From assembly GCA_033398695.1 (NCBI GenBank), contig CM065804.1:10029001-10093000 (forward strand): a DNA stretch of 64,000 nt. Reading direction: 5' to 3'. A program made the translations under genes and the position numbers. The notes beneath the pieces are model-generated. The model searched no databases and was not told where the DNA came from. It saw only the letters and a list, made by a program, of their open reading frames with translations. The DNA comes from Orobanche coerulescens. Its lineage: Eukaryota; Streptophyta; Magnoliopsida; Lamiales; Orobanchaceae. Of the stretch, positions 46,795-58,900 are shown in pieces (within the stretch, counting starts at the first letter, position 1; each line of letters starts with the position of its first letter).

Positions 46795-47110
46795 ATTATG
46801 AGGATCTATCTTGAGGCGCTGGATCGAATGTCCATCATGCGTTGGTTCGACGGGATCATCATGAGGATCTATCTTGAGGGCGCTGGATCGTTGGATGAGT
46901 TTTCCACCATGCGTTGGTTCGACGGGATCATCATGGGGATCTATCTTGAGGGCGCCTGGATCGTTGGATTACCGATTGTGTTGATGGAATCTTGTGAATT
47001 CGCATCATTGATTGTATCATATGTTGATGATCAAAAGTGTATTGTTAGTTATCCACCTTATGTTGATCGATAGGATCAACAAAGGGATCTATCTTGAGGG
47101 CGTTGGATCG
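46795..47110 (+). repeat. imperfect repeats in K R/U5
   Basis: Units of the type GACGGGATCATCATGAGG / ATCTATCTTGAGGGCGCTGG recur three to four times. The matching block in the 3' LTR is 63115-63430, where CTTGAG reads GCTGAG or CCGAG. Confidence 0.8.
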
Positions 47111-48091
47111 TCGGATTTCCATTGAGTATACATGATTGATATTCTTTGTGATCATATTGACGTGGTCATATGAGTATGCATTTGTAGGTCTTGTGTTAGG
47201 ACCGTGTCCGTATTGCATTGATCTGATCTCGGATTAGACTGATATGATTGTCGTGGCACTTCATATCTCGAGGTATGTTCCGTATTTCCTTGGTATTTGT
47301 CTTTGATGGAAAATCGGTTATCGTCTTGGGATTTGATGATGTTATTCGATGGATCGTATTGGTCGGTAATGGTATATTTCCGTATCGTGAGTTGGTGATG
47401 ACAGTTTGAGAATCTTGAGTATTGTTTGAGGTACAATACAGATATTATGTTCGAGTTTATTGGTTAATTGAGTACAGGATGTGAAATGTGATAATGGTTA
47501 TTCTGATGAGAATTTCTTGAGTAAGCAAAGTCATGGCGGTAAGATTACGTTGGTCGTATTCTTATGTTGTATTCTCATTGGTATGTTATTATTAATGTGA
47601 TGTGACAGTTATCATTGTTGGATATTATGGTGACCCCGTCGTGGGATTTCTTTTAGGTTCTCGGAGTATCGAGCTTGTAGCGGTCGTGAAGAGATGAGCT
47701 TCCTGAGGAGGATCGGCTAGGACATGTTGTGTGCATTGAGTTTCTTGATTGGTTCTTGTATTCCATTGCTAGAGTATCTTTATGGTTGGTCTTTTTCCGC
47801 TGCGTGAGTATTTTGAAATGCTCTTTTGGTATCTAGTAACCGAGGTTACTTTGGAAATCGTTTTCTAAACTTTTGAGTGTCATTTGTTTGGCCTTGCGAA
47901 TTCAAAAGAGTTTTTACGACGGTTTTTGATAAATGGATTTTATATGTCTTTGTGAATTTTTAAAGATAGTATCGTCGTTGGCCTCTTGGGCATTTGTAAA
48001 TGTTTGCGAAAATTTCTTTTAGCCTTGTGGGTTCCATCTCGGGGCCACGGCGGCTGTAATATTTCCGGTTAAATGCGGGGTGTTACGAATA

Positions 48092-48103
48092 TGGTATCGA
48101 GCC
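48092..48103 (+). other. primer-binding site of K (altered)
   Basis: TGGTATCGAGCC, five bases after the LTR end TGTTAC; the canonical CAG is replaced. The following CTTAGGTTGAGAAAACCTAGG resembles the matching positions in D and G (given in parts: CTTAGGTTGAG, AAAACCTAGG). Confidence 0.75.
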
Positions 48104-50504
48104 TTAGGTTGAGAAAACCTAGGCATTTGGGTCGAGTTGGGTCGTGTTTTCGTTGCCTCATTCGAGTTGTCAATTGACAAATATTGGAGCCGTGAGTTTT
48201 GTTGTTCACTCGGGCTTATGGGTTATGCGATTTGCAGGTGTAGTATTGGGGTTGTTATAAACTTTTCCAAACGGTGTTAAACGAGATTCTGGAATGAGAT
48301 GTATTGTGTTCTTGAGTCGAACGACTTGGCAAACGTGTTTTTGAAAATATCCGTGTTGAGTATTTTCTAGAGTCGAGACATGTGCGATATCACGGGAATC
48401 GTCGGCTTCACGATATGTAAGTATTTGGATTTTTGAATTTCATTGAGATTTATTGCCGTTCTAAGTTGATACGTTTTGAGATTCAGCAGATATCATGCGT
48501 TACAGTATAAGGTAACAAAATTGGGACATGATTGATGAATGGAGAAACTATGATTTTGAAAATCAGTATGTCGATTAAATTTTGGAACGGAATTGTGCAT
48601 TGGGAGAAATATTGTGGATTGTTTAGGAGAACATGTAGTCATGTTAATTCATTTTATGATATATGAACCGCTTTTGAATATTTGAAAATGATACTCTTCA
48701 AAATGAATGTCTTACGGACGTTTTACGGAAAATGATTTTTGGCCGAGACCCAATCGATTTTGAAATGGTTTTATAACTCAGGACTTGGGGTCCGAAAAAA
48801 GTTTTCTACTTTTTAAACTTCTTGTAATGTGGAATGAGATACGGGCTGAGACCCTAACGTTTCAAAAGACCTTCCTGTTTTCTAAAACTCCCGAGATTTG
48901 TAAAATACTTTACCAATCGTTTACCTATGTTATTTCCGCCTTTCGAGGCTCTGTTTACTCGTTCAAATGGAACCTCTCGGGAAGTCTTTCGCCGTGTTTG
49001 ATTTGCTTGATTTGTTTCAACGTTTTGTCATATCATATTTGAGGTGATCCAGGATGGGTAAATGGTTGACGATACGAGTCATGTGTGGAAAAGGAGTTTT
49101 TATTGGAGTCTATATATTGAGGTTTTGGAACTCGATCGTGTGGTCTTCCCGATGGAATATCGGTGGATATTGGTGACAAGCTGAACTGATATACAGGAGT
49201 ATGGATATGGACAAGCATTTGCATAAATTTCATTTTATTTAATCGTGTCTATTTGAAAAGAATTTTTATCGAGAACTTGGCACCAGCGAGCCGATTTAAT
49301 TTTTAAAATTGATTTCGTGGTCTTACGAAAATTTATGTTTTGAGTTTTCAAACTCTTGAAAGAACTTTCGAAAATTGTATTCGTGACTAGATTATATGTT
49401 TTCAAACGGTATTGAAAATGTGATTGATGTACATACGCATTTAGTGCATCGGGCATATCATATCGATGGTACAAGGAAAAGAGATTCAAGTTTAGTATGG
49501 TAGATTGGTTATGCAAGGATGATCGGTTGATTGATCGGATAAGAGAAATATCTTGCGCGTTGTAGATTCATGTGCGGGATGTAATTTTGGAACTTTGGAC
49601 TTTGTAAAACCGGGACATATGTGCTATGTGAGTCCATTGGTGCGGTAGTTGCGCAATCTTACCATAGTGATCTTTGAATGATTTCTTTGTAAGTGTAAAT
49701 TTGGGGATTGTGACCCAATACTGGTGTTTTTTGATATTGAGTGGTCTTTCCGAGTACATGTTTATTTTGGTATGTTGATCGTTTTGTGATTGGTTGTTCG
49801 TTTGACGTGGAATTTGTTAGCCTGTTGTGTATGTTTTTTTAGATCTACCGTACGTGATTGATTTGTCGTTTTGAGAATGTTATTATTTCGTATATACATT
49901 TTCGTGGTTACGTGTTGATCGTGTTGGAGTTTATCGTGTGAAGGTATTCTCGATTTTCGTTGATCATTCGTTGGTAATATTGGAGTTTATCACGTTGATG
50001 ATATTCTCGATTGTGTTTTGACCTACGGTTGGTCATATTGGAATTTATCATGTCGATGATAAATTCGGTTGATTGTTGATCATTATTGGTGATCATCGGC
50101 GTTCGGATTTTTGTTGATGTTTGGGATTCGTGTCGTTGTTTTGGGCGGTTGTTTCGTAGATGTATTGTATATTATTCGTCTTATCGGGTGGGACTTGATT
50201 ATGTAATCATGGATACGTGATTTGATTCAGGCAGATTGTTTCATCAGTAGATGATCTATTTTGTTGAGACTCAGGGAATTGTGATCGTAAGCGTATTGAG
50301 ACTGTACAGTGAGACCGCTTCCTAGTATTTCAGGAGATCGTCGACCTGCGTATTTGTAAGTATGCTCTTTTGGTTATTCAGTGATGACGATAATTGATCG
50401 TTGTCGTGATGGTTTTGGGGATATTTTGGGTTGGAAGGTATGTTTGTTTGTTTTATGACGGATTGCAAGTTTCGAGGACGAAACTTATTTTAAGTGGTGT
50501 AGAA
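48104..50504 (+). other. non-coding interior of K
   Basis: About 2.4 kb with only short chance ORFs. It includes three diverged ~58-bp units (TTGGAGTTTATC...ATATTCTCG) at 49922-50100 and ends with the TTTCGAGGACGAAACTT block and a purine-poor GTGGTGTAGAA tract before the 3' LTR. Similar start and end to the interiors of D and G. Confidence 0.8.
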
Positions 50505-50929
50505 TGTAATATCCGGAATTTCTACTACTGTTGTTTGATATTATTTTATTCGAGTTATATTGTACAGCGTGGAATCTGTACAGTAGAAATAAAATAAATA
50601 AAGGACTGAGATGTCAGTATCGGTATAATTGTCGTATCTGGTCGACAGTTACATTTGAGGATATCGTGTATCAGGTTATCGTACTTCTGATATAGAGTAT
50701 ATCGTATAAGAATATTATTGGATTCAGTATATGTATTCAGTAAGTGTATATGTGTTTTCAGTATGTCGAGACAAAGTACTTGATTGGAAATGGCTAAGTA
50801 TAACATTATTAGCGCACGCTAATAATCATGAGTAGCGCACGCTATCGTGCAGGATTAGCGCACGCTACGGATATAAGATAACGCACGCTAATATAGTCCG
50901 ATCGGAAGGAATCTATGCGTGGACCAGGC
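50505..50929 (+). repeat. 3' LTR of K, first piece
   Basis: It matches 44404 to about 44824 and ends at GGACCAGGC. Its last 92 bases (50838-50929) are repeated at 52514-52605 on the other side of the insertion. Confidence 0.88.
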
Positions 50930-51008
50930 AACGGCTTCGTATAATTTTTTGTATAATTTTTGTATAGGAATTGATTTATATGGATATAAAAGAAAAAATG
51001 AATATTTA

Positions 51009-51430
51009 TCGAGTAATCAACTTTTCACCTCCGTACTTTCGTAATCAAAGATGTCTTAATCGCTGTCACTTTTTTAAGATGTTGATAACAAGATTAACAC
51101 TTGATAGATTGAAAAGATGTGTTTCCAATACACTTGACTAGTAGAAATAGGATATGATCAATCACTATTTAAACCAATTAGTCCTTTCATTTCTCTAACT
51201 TGACTATTTTTAGGATAAACGATCGTTCATCGAGTAATCAACTTTTCACCTCCGTACTTTCGTAATCAAAGATGTCTTAACCACTTTCGCAATCTTAAGA
51301 TGTTGATAACAAGATTAACATTTGATAGATTGAAAAGATATGTTTCCAATTCACTCAACAATCAATCAAGAAGGTTTCATTAGTAAAAATAGGATATGAT
51401 CAATCTCTATTTAAACCAATTAGTCCTAAA
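51009..51430. repeat. direct duplication, period about 221 bp
   Basis: TCGAGTAATCAACTTTTCACC at 51009 and 51230 (given here to 20 bases) starts two copies sharing GATGTTGATAACAAGATTAA and AAATAGGATATGATCAATC, with small indels. Confidence 0.85.
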
Positions 51431-52104
51431 AATAGTTTAAATCAATCAAATACTCAATATATAACCTAATAGAAATCCCCCTTCCCCTAGGAAGAAAGAT
51501 TAGCTACTCATTGGTTTATACATACTAAAATTATAATAGAAATAATAGATATATATAATATATATATAGAAACTTTTAATTACTAGAACTTAATGACAAT
51601 AGATAAAACTTACTTGAATATGATGAATCAAAGTGCAAGAAACAAACTTCAAAATATAACTTCAAACTTGTTTAAAGGTTACAAGCTTACAAAATTTGAA
51701 AGTAAAACACTAAGTAAAATACTAAGTGCTTATTGATCAAGCACTTTTCAATTACAAACTAAATGAAAGATAAACTTCAAACCAAAAATAAAATACAAAC
51801 TAAAATTGAAAATTCTAAGGAAAATATATTGCTAAAGGAAAGGAGTATTTCTTAGCAAGAAGTTGAGGATTTCTTGGTAAGAATGTGGGTTGGGATTTTG
51901 CAATGGATGAACATGTCCTTTTATAGGTGATTTTCAAGAATACAATTGATTATTTAATTCAAAATATCTATTTTAATATCATTTTTTTAATTCTTTGTTC
52001 ACACTTCAACCATGTCTTAGAATTTTCAGATTTTAGACCAAAATAATATATTGTGGTTGTTTTCACAAGTTGGTAAAAAGTGGACTAATTTTGCATGGCA
52101 TCTG

Positions 52105-52290
52105 CTGAAAAACGGCGATGAAAAACGGCCCAGTTTGCCCCGAGTTGTGCGCCGTTTTGTGCTGACTCGGTCTCTTCCGGAATACGCGCGAGGACACGGC
52201 GCTAAATGCCGGCCGTGTGTGAAACGGCCCAAGACACGGCCCTTGTTGCGCCGTATGTGAAACGGCCGACAGAACACGGTCCATTTTGCG
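52105..52290 (-). promoter_or_regulatory. ACACGGC/AACGGCCC array in the foreign LTR
   Basis: AACGGCCC, GCGCCGTTTTGTG, GACACGGCGC and GAACACGGTCC words cluster here, just upstream in the sense direction of TATAAAAG at 51919-51926. The same words are found in LTR J. Confidence 0.5.
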
Positions 52291-52513
52291 CCGTTTTGTA
52301 TGGTCGTTTGTCCTGGAAAAATTCCCGTTGTTGGATTTGATCTTGTTTTCCGTTCTTTTTGATGCTTCATGTCAGTAATCTGTAAAATAACCATTTTTAG
52401 CTCATGTTTGTATATATCTGTAAAATATATATTTTTAATCACAAATCAGTACAATTATGCCCGGAAAAATGAATATTTTGTATATGAATTTTAGATCAAT
52501 TATGCACTAATCA

Positions 52514-54043
52514 CACGCTATCGTGCAGGATTAGCGCACACTACGGATATAAGACAACGCACGCTAATACAGTCCGATCGGAAGGAATCTATGCGTGGAC
52601 CAGGCCACTTTCGGCGCACGTTCTGATAAGTCAACGGATGTTGTAATGTAGTGTTAGCGCACGCTAATGCATGTTGATTAGCGCACGCTAACTATATATC
52701 GGTCAAAAGGGAATCTTGGCTTTATTGGTTGATTTCGGCTAGTGGGGTCACGAGCATCTTCGTGGTAGGTGTAGACTGTAGCAAGTCAACTGGTATTAGC
52801 GCACGCTAAGGTAAATGACTTGCGTACGCTAGGCAGGATGTTTTACGTACGTTAATGCATGGGCATTACGTACGTAAGCTAGTTCTGAAGCAAGGCGGTA
52901 GCCTCACAGGCCCGATAGCGCACGCTAACAAAGTCGATTAGCGCACGCTAAGGCGGTAGCGCACGCTAAACATGAGATGTTAGCGCACGCTAATAATGAA
53001 TATTATAAAAAGGGACAGAAGGGTGTTATGAAGCATTTCGTCCATTCCTTCCTTGCAACCGAGAGAGAGAGTTTTTAGAAAGAGGTTTGAGGTCTCAAAC
53101 ACTGAGAGATGGTGATCTTTAACAAGATTAAGATGGAGAGCATGGATTCAAGCCTTGTCCTTCAAGTTGTTCATGATTCTTTGGATGGAGTTCTAATGTT
53201 CTTCTTTTTGGTTCATCTAAACCAGGTAATCTTCGTATTCCTTCGTTAGTGGTTCATTTTTCTTGGATGATTTCATGCAAGGAGCATGTTGGATAATCAT
53301 ATGATGATGTTATATGAGATTCAATGGAATTTTGATAAGAGTTTCGGATGTTAGTTAAGATTCTTCATACCATAAGGATGTTGATTCATTTAACCCAATC
53401 TAAGAAGGATTTCTGAATCTTGGTAATTATATTGGTCGATTTAGATGAGATGAATCATGATACTAGGTTGAATTCAGTTAGCATGATATGATCCTTGTTA
53501 TCGAGTCGGTTTGATTATTGAGGTTGTTATTGATATATGGACATTGACATGATCATTGTGATAATTATGGGGTCGTTTATCTTCAAGAGATATGGGGATT
53601 TATGTCTCCCTTCATTCGGATTCGTAGTCGCAAGATGTGAGTCAATGTTTGGAATGCATGCCACTGTACAGCATTAGCGCACGCTAAGCTTACTGGCTAG
53701 CGCACGCTAACGGGACAACTTAGCGCACGCTACGTTATGCGTTTAACGTGCGCTAAGTAGGCAGACAGTGTAGTATTTTTGTGTTTTGATTATGAATTCG
53801 TGATGGTTTGATTTGGTTTGTTCTGACTGCGTTTATTCGAGGTTGTGTTGAACCGTTGAGTTCGATTGGTTAGTTTTGTCGGTTGTTGATTGTTATCGGA
53901 TATGTGCTATTTGATTTCTTCGATAGGTTGAGATTATTGATCGGTGATTATAACCAGATATTGCGGTTGTGTTTGAGTATGTCCATTGTATTGCTTTTGA
54001 TCGGGGATGAGGAGCTCGTAGACAAAGGCAGTGTGTTCGGCAG
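52514..54043 (+). repeat. 3' LTR of K, second piece
   Basis: It matches 44733-46261 of the 5' LTR, including array, TATA (53004) and downstream cluster. It ends at GGCAG (54039-54043), the target duplication of chromovirus L. Confidence 0.9.
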
Positions 54044-55342
54044 TGTAACACCCCCAGGATATCCGAGGTATATTACAGCGCCGTGAATCCCTATATGGGA
54101 CCCACCAGGCTGAACAGCATCATACACAACGACTCACAGAAACGATAAAATAACACCACGTCATAAAGACGCAAAACAGAACAATCCACCCGGTTCAACC
54201 GGTCAATATAACGTCATCATCCAACACAACATAATAAGCAACAATACAATTCAAACGAACAAGAACCCCTTAAGTACTCGAGTACAACTATTAGTTCAAA
54301 ACCACAAAAGACAAAAAGGTAAAAGACACTAAAACATCACTCGTGCACCATCATCACGCACGGCCATCATCCGTATCTTAGTGGTCCGCTCGTCTCGATG
54401 AACGACGACTGAAATTCATAAAACGAATTTCCCCAAAACGGGTCCCAGAGGGGTTAGCAATTACGCTAGTACAAGTAACCAAATGAACATTTTTCATCTT
54501 ACACATATAGTAATGCATGCCATCAAGAAATCATAGTTTCCAAAATGCTCATTTCAGGAAATGCCAATGACCAAACCACATTTGTAAAAATGCACCACAA
54601 TTAACCGAGGACCCACGGCTTCGTGGATCCTGCCGAGACCCCGTCGGATCTAACCCACAGTGGTTAAAAGCAAGCTCGCGGTCCACGGCTTCGTGGAACC
54701 CTACCGAGACCCCGTCGAGTCTAACCCGTAGTGAGCATACACACACACACAATTTCTCATACAAAACTACTATGTCAAGATCGTAAGTTCATAAGGGTAC
54801 TTGCCTCGATTAATTAGGCGATGACACGAGCGGAGCGGAAGAGTAGAACACGACCGCAAGGAACCGGCGGAAATGAACCTAACGATTCGAATAACACAAT
54901 CACAACCAACTCTAGACGATTACGGAAATGAAATACACCGGAAACCCGCCTACGATTCATGTATATTCATACAAAAATAACAACGAGGCGGACCACAACC
55001 AAACCCTCTCGATTAGTAAAAATCCACAAAATATCCATGAATCCGTAGAAACTAAAGATACTAACAATATCAATCGTATACATCATGAATTCACCAACAA
55101 AGCGGAGCGAATCGGAAGAAAAACCCAAAACCCCCAAATTAATCGAAAATAGGGTTTTAGAACATTACCTTAGGAGATTCAAGTACCAAGATCCGAAGAG
55201 CGCGTTAGATTGATTTCCGAGCCTTACAACCGAGGGAAGATGATGAAAAATCGGCTCCCGAATGAAGAATGCTTGAGAGTTCTCCCCTCCCTTAGCTCTC
55301 TCTCTCTCTCGCGTGATGAAAAATGGGGTGGAAATGGCCGAT

Positions 55343-55361
55343 TTCGTCTAATAAAGACGAA
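55343..55361 (-). promoter_or_regulatory. TATA-like element within a 6-bp inverted repeat (L)
   Basis: TTCGTC and GACGAA flank TAATAAA; on the sense strand the loop reads TTTATTA. The same in the 5' LTR at 62008-62026. Position between the CCGCGG array and a GAGAGAGA leader fits a promoter, but the TATA assignment is tentative. Confidence 0.4.
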
Positions 55362-55378
55362 GCGCACGATTGACCGCC

Positions 55379-55638
55379 GTGTGCAGCGGCACGGCCAAAG
55401 TGTGCGCGGCACGAGGCGAAAAATACTCCCGAGGTTTCGCGTTGTGCAGCGGCACGGCTGCGTGTGCCGCGGCACCGGTCTGATTTGGTTTTGGTCGCGA
55501 AGACACGAGTGTGCCGCGGCACCGGCACAGCGTGCCGCGGCACGGATGGGTGTGCGCGGCACGCGTCTGATTTGTTCGACTATCAATTGAAGGAATTTGT
55601 GTGCCGCGGCGCACACACCTTGTGCCGCGGCCCATACC
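55379..55638 (-). promoter_or_regulatory. CCGCGGCAC array (U3), L 3' LTR
   Basis: GTGCCGCGGCAC words, many with a base lost or changed (GTGCAGCGGCAC, GTGCGCGGCAC). The copy in the 5' LTR is at 62046-62325 and has different losses, so the breaks are not shared. Confidence 0.6.
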
Positions 55639-55924
55639 CCTTTTGGGTTCCAAAATGCTAAAAATGATCCTAAAAGGGAATAAAGCGATAGGAATCAATA
55701 TTTGGGGGCCAACAACACGCAATGGATCCACGGCAACCCAAACGGCGGTTCCGCACAACAACAACGAGGATACAGTTCAACGGTTTGACAGAAGGACACA
55801 CCGAAAGATACACGAGGGTCACTACGACCGAGAAATACACCAAAACGAAAATACAAGGAAAAGAAAAATACGGATATTACATTCTACCCTCTAAAAATAA
55901 GTTTCGTCCCGAAACTTAAGAAAC

Positions 55925-58900
55925 AAACAACTCCGGTACCTAGCACGCATGCTATCCTCGGTTTCCCAAGTTGCTTCCTCGACACCGTGTCTCGACCACC
56001 GCACCTTGACCAAAGGTATGGTCTTATGCCTCAATCGTTTCTCACGATGCTCCAAAATCTTCAAAGGACGCTCCTCAAAAGTAATATCTTGACAATATCA
56101 ATCTCGCCATAATCGATGACGTGACTAGGATCGGAACATATTTCCTCAATCGGGAAACATGGAAAACGCTATGAACATGACTCAAGACCGAGGTAACGCC
56201 AAGCGGTATGCCAACCCACCTACTCGCTCGAGGATCTCAAAGGGGCCGATAAATCTCGGACTCAACTTCCTTTTCTTCCCGAAACGAAAAACTCCCTTCG
56301 TCGGCGACACCTTTAGCAAAACGTGGTCTCCCACCTCGAATTCCAAAGGTCGACGACGGACATCGGCATATGACTTCGCCGACTCTGGGCGATCAACATC
56401 CGTTCTCGAACTAACTCTATCTTCCGCCTCGTCTCTAAAACGACATCCGGCTCGGTCCCTACCAAATCGGACGCCTCATTCCAACAGTCGGTGATCGACA
56501 TCGCCGTCCGTAAAGTGCCTCATACGGTGCCATCCGAATCGACGCGTGCCAACCGTTGTTGTACGTGAATTCGATCGGCAAATGTTCCTCCCAGTACTAC
56601 TCCAATCGAGAGCACAGCACGCAACAAGTCCTCGAGCGTCTGGATAGTGCCCGATTGTCCATCCGATCGGGATGAAAAGAGGTACTCAAATGTAAACGGG
56701 TACCCAACGCCTTATGCACAGCCTGCCAGAAGTGCGATACAAAACGACCGTCACGATCCGAAACAATAGACTTCGGGGTACCATGAAGTCTCACAATCTG
56801 CGCGATAAACACACGAGCTAACTTCTCCGGGCCCCAAGTGCCTTGATGCCTAGAAAATGTGCCGACTTGGTCAGACGATCGACGATCACCCAAACCATAT
56901 TCATGCCCGACTTCGATCTCGGCAGACTCGTAATGAAATCCATCGATATATCTTCCCATTTCCATTCTGGAACGGGAAGTGACTGCAAAAGTCCGGTCGC
57001 CGATGCTCGATTTTGACCTACGACAAGTCAAACATCTCGCTACAAACTGTGCGACCTCATCCTTCATGTCATTCCACCAGAAGTTCCTTCTCAAGTCCTT
57101 GTACATCTTACTCGAACCAGGATGAACGGAGTAAGGTGTAGCATGGGCCTCCCGCAAAATACTCTGTCTCAACTCTGAGTCGTTCGGCACACAAAGACGA
57201 CTCTGAAATCTCAAAATACCATCCTCGTGAATCATAAACCCGGAGATTTTCCTTTAAGAACGTTCTCTCGGATTTGAGTAATCATCGGATCCTCCGATTG
57301 CTTGACTTAATTTCATCGACCAGAGGCAGCGAAATCTCTAAAGCACGAAGTTGCCCAACGGCTCCAGGCAACAAAACTTCAACATCTAACTCGATCAAAG
57401 CCCGCCGAAGCTCAGACTGCGACGTAAGGATCTCGAGCATTCGCAACGCAACCGGTTTCCGACTCAAGGCGTCGGCCACGACGTTTGCCTTGCCCGGATG
57501 ATAAAGGATTTCGAGGTCATAATCCTTAATCAGCTCTAACCACCTCCTCTGCCTCATATTCAATTCTCATTGGTAAATATGTATTTAGGACTTTTATGAT
57601 CGGTAAAAATCTGACATGTGGAGCCGAAAAGATAGTGACGCCAAATCTTGAGCGCAAATACATTGCCGCTAACTCCAAATCATGAGTAGGGTAGTTAAGC
57701 TCATACGGCCTCAAGCTGTCTCGATGCAAAGGCGATGGTCTTGCCGTCTTGCATTAATACACACCCAAGACCACGACCAAGCATCGCTATAAACGGCAAA
57801 ACCCTCGTTGCCACATGGCAACGCCAAAATCGGGCTGAAGTCAAACGCTTCTTGATTCCTCAAAACTCGATCGCCTCTCGTCATTCCGCACGAACTTCTC
57901 GATTTCTGGAGCAAGCTGTAAGTGGCCGAGCCGCCGAGAAACCCTCGGCGAACCTACGATAGTAGCTGCTAAACCCAAGAAACTACGGAGCTCCTTCACA
58001 TTCTTGGGCGGTGCCCAATCCAACACGGCCTCAATCTTCTCGCGGATCCACACGAACCCCTACCGAAATCACGTGACCTAAAAACATCACTTCCTTCAGC
58101 CAGAACTCACATTTCGAGAACTTCGCATAGAGTTGCTCGGTCCTCAAAATGTCTAATACTACCCGCAAATGATGGGCATGCTCTTCCTCATTCCTCGAAT
58201 AAATAAGAATATCGTCGATCAAGACGACGACGCACTTATCCAAATACTCGATAAAAACTTTGTTCATCAACTGCATGAACACCGCCGGCGCATTAGTTAA
58301 CCCGAAGGGCGTGACTACGAACTCATAATGTCCGTACCTCGTCCGAAAGGCTGTTTTCGGCACATCGGACTCTCTCACCGGAGTGATAGTATCCCGATTT
58401 CAAATCAATTTTCGAGAATACCACGGCTCCTGCAACTGATCGAACAAGTCATCAATTCTCGGCAAAGGATACTTGTTCTTGATGGTCACCTTGTTTAGTT
58501 CGCGATAGTCGATACACAAACGTAGTGAACCATCCTTCTTCCGCACAAACAGGACCGGTGCGCCCCAAGGCGAGGCACTCGGTCGAACATACCCCGATTC
58601 AAGAAGCTCACTCAACTTCTTCTTCAACTCGGACATCTCTGAAGGTGCCATGCGATAGGGTGCCTTCGAAATAGGAGCCGCACCCGGCTCTAACTCTATA
58701 GTGAACTCGACCTCTCGATCCGGTGGCAATCCCGGTAACTCGTCAGGAAAACATCAGAAATTCATTAACGATTGGAATCGACGAAAGCTCGACTCCACCA
58801 CTCTCCGCCTTCAAGGCATAGCACCAATAACCAATACATCCCTTTCGCAGAGTTTCATCGCCTTCAAGGCGTTAATGACGAAGTTTGGTTCCCCCTCTTT

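Larger units (their letters stand above)
44404..48086 (+). repeat. 5' LTR of LARD K (about 3.68 kb)
   Basis: TGTAATATCCGGAATTTC...GGGGTGTTAC. In order it holds the AGCGCACGCTA array (44704-45215), TATAAAAA (45224), a GAGAGAGAG leader near 45282, a second small array (45890-45977), GACGGGATCATC repeats (46795-47110) and the conserved family end (GGCTGTAATATTTCC). This copy is uninterrupted. Confidence 0.9.
50930..52513 (-). mobile_element. foreign LTR-like fragment inserted in K
   Basis: It is non-coding. On the minus strand it starts TGATTAGTGCATAATTGATC, an LTR-like start, then has an ACACGGC/CGGCCC array at 52105-52290 and TATAAAAG at about 51919-51926. A tandem duplication of about 200 bp with period 221 lies at 51009-51430. 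The far end (50930) has no clear LTR terminus. It is flanked not by 5 bp but by a 92-bp direct repeat of K sequence. I cannot name the family. Confidence 0.55.
54044..55881 (-). repeat. 3' LTR of L (1838 bp)
   Basis: Plus strand TGTAACACCCCCAGGATATCC...CGGATATTACA (ends given only). It contains the module at 54596-54740, a TATA-like element in a hairpin (55343-55361) and a CCGCGG array (55379-55638). Confidence 0.92.

Noticed and set aside
50930..52513. Helitron or LINE origin of the insert
   Set aside because: No CTRR hairpin end, no 5'-TC, no poly-A tail; LTR-like start, TATA and U3 array fit an LTR fragment better.
55224..55764. ORFs of 83-138 residues in the L LTR
   Set aside because: They coincide with the CCGCGG array and are not shared intact by the second LTR.
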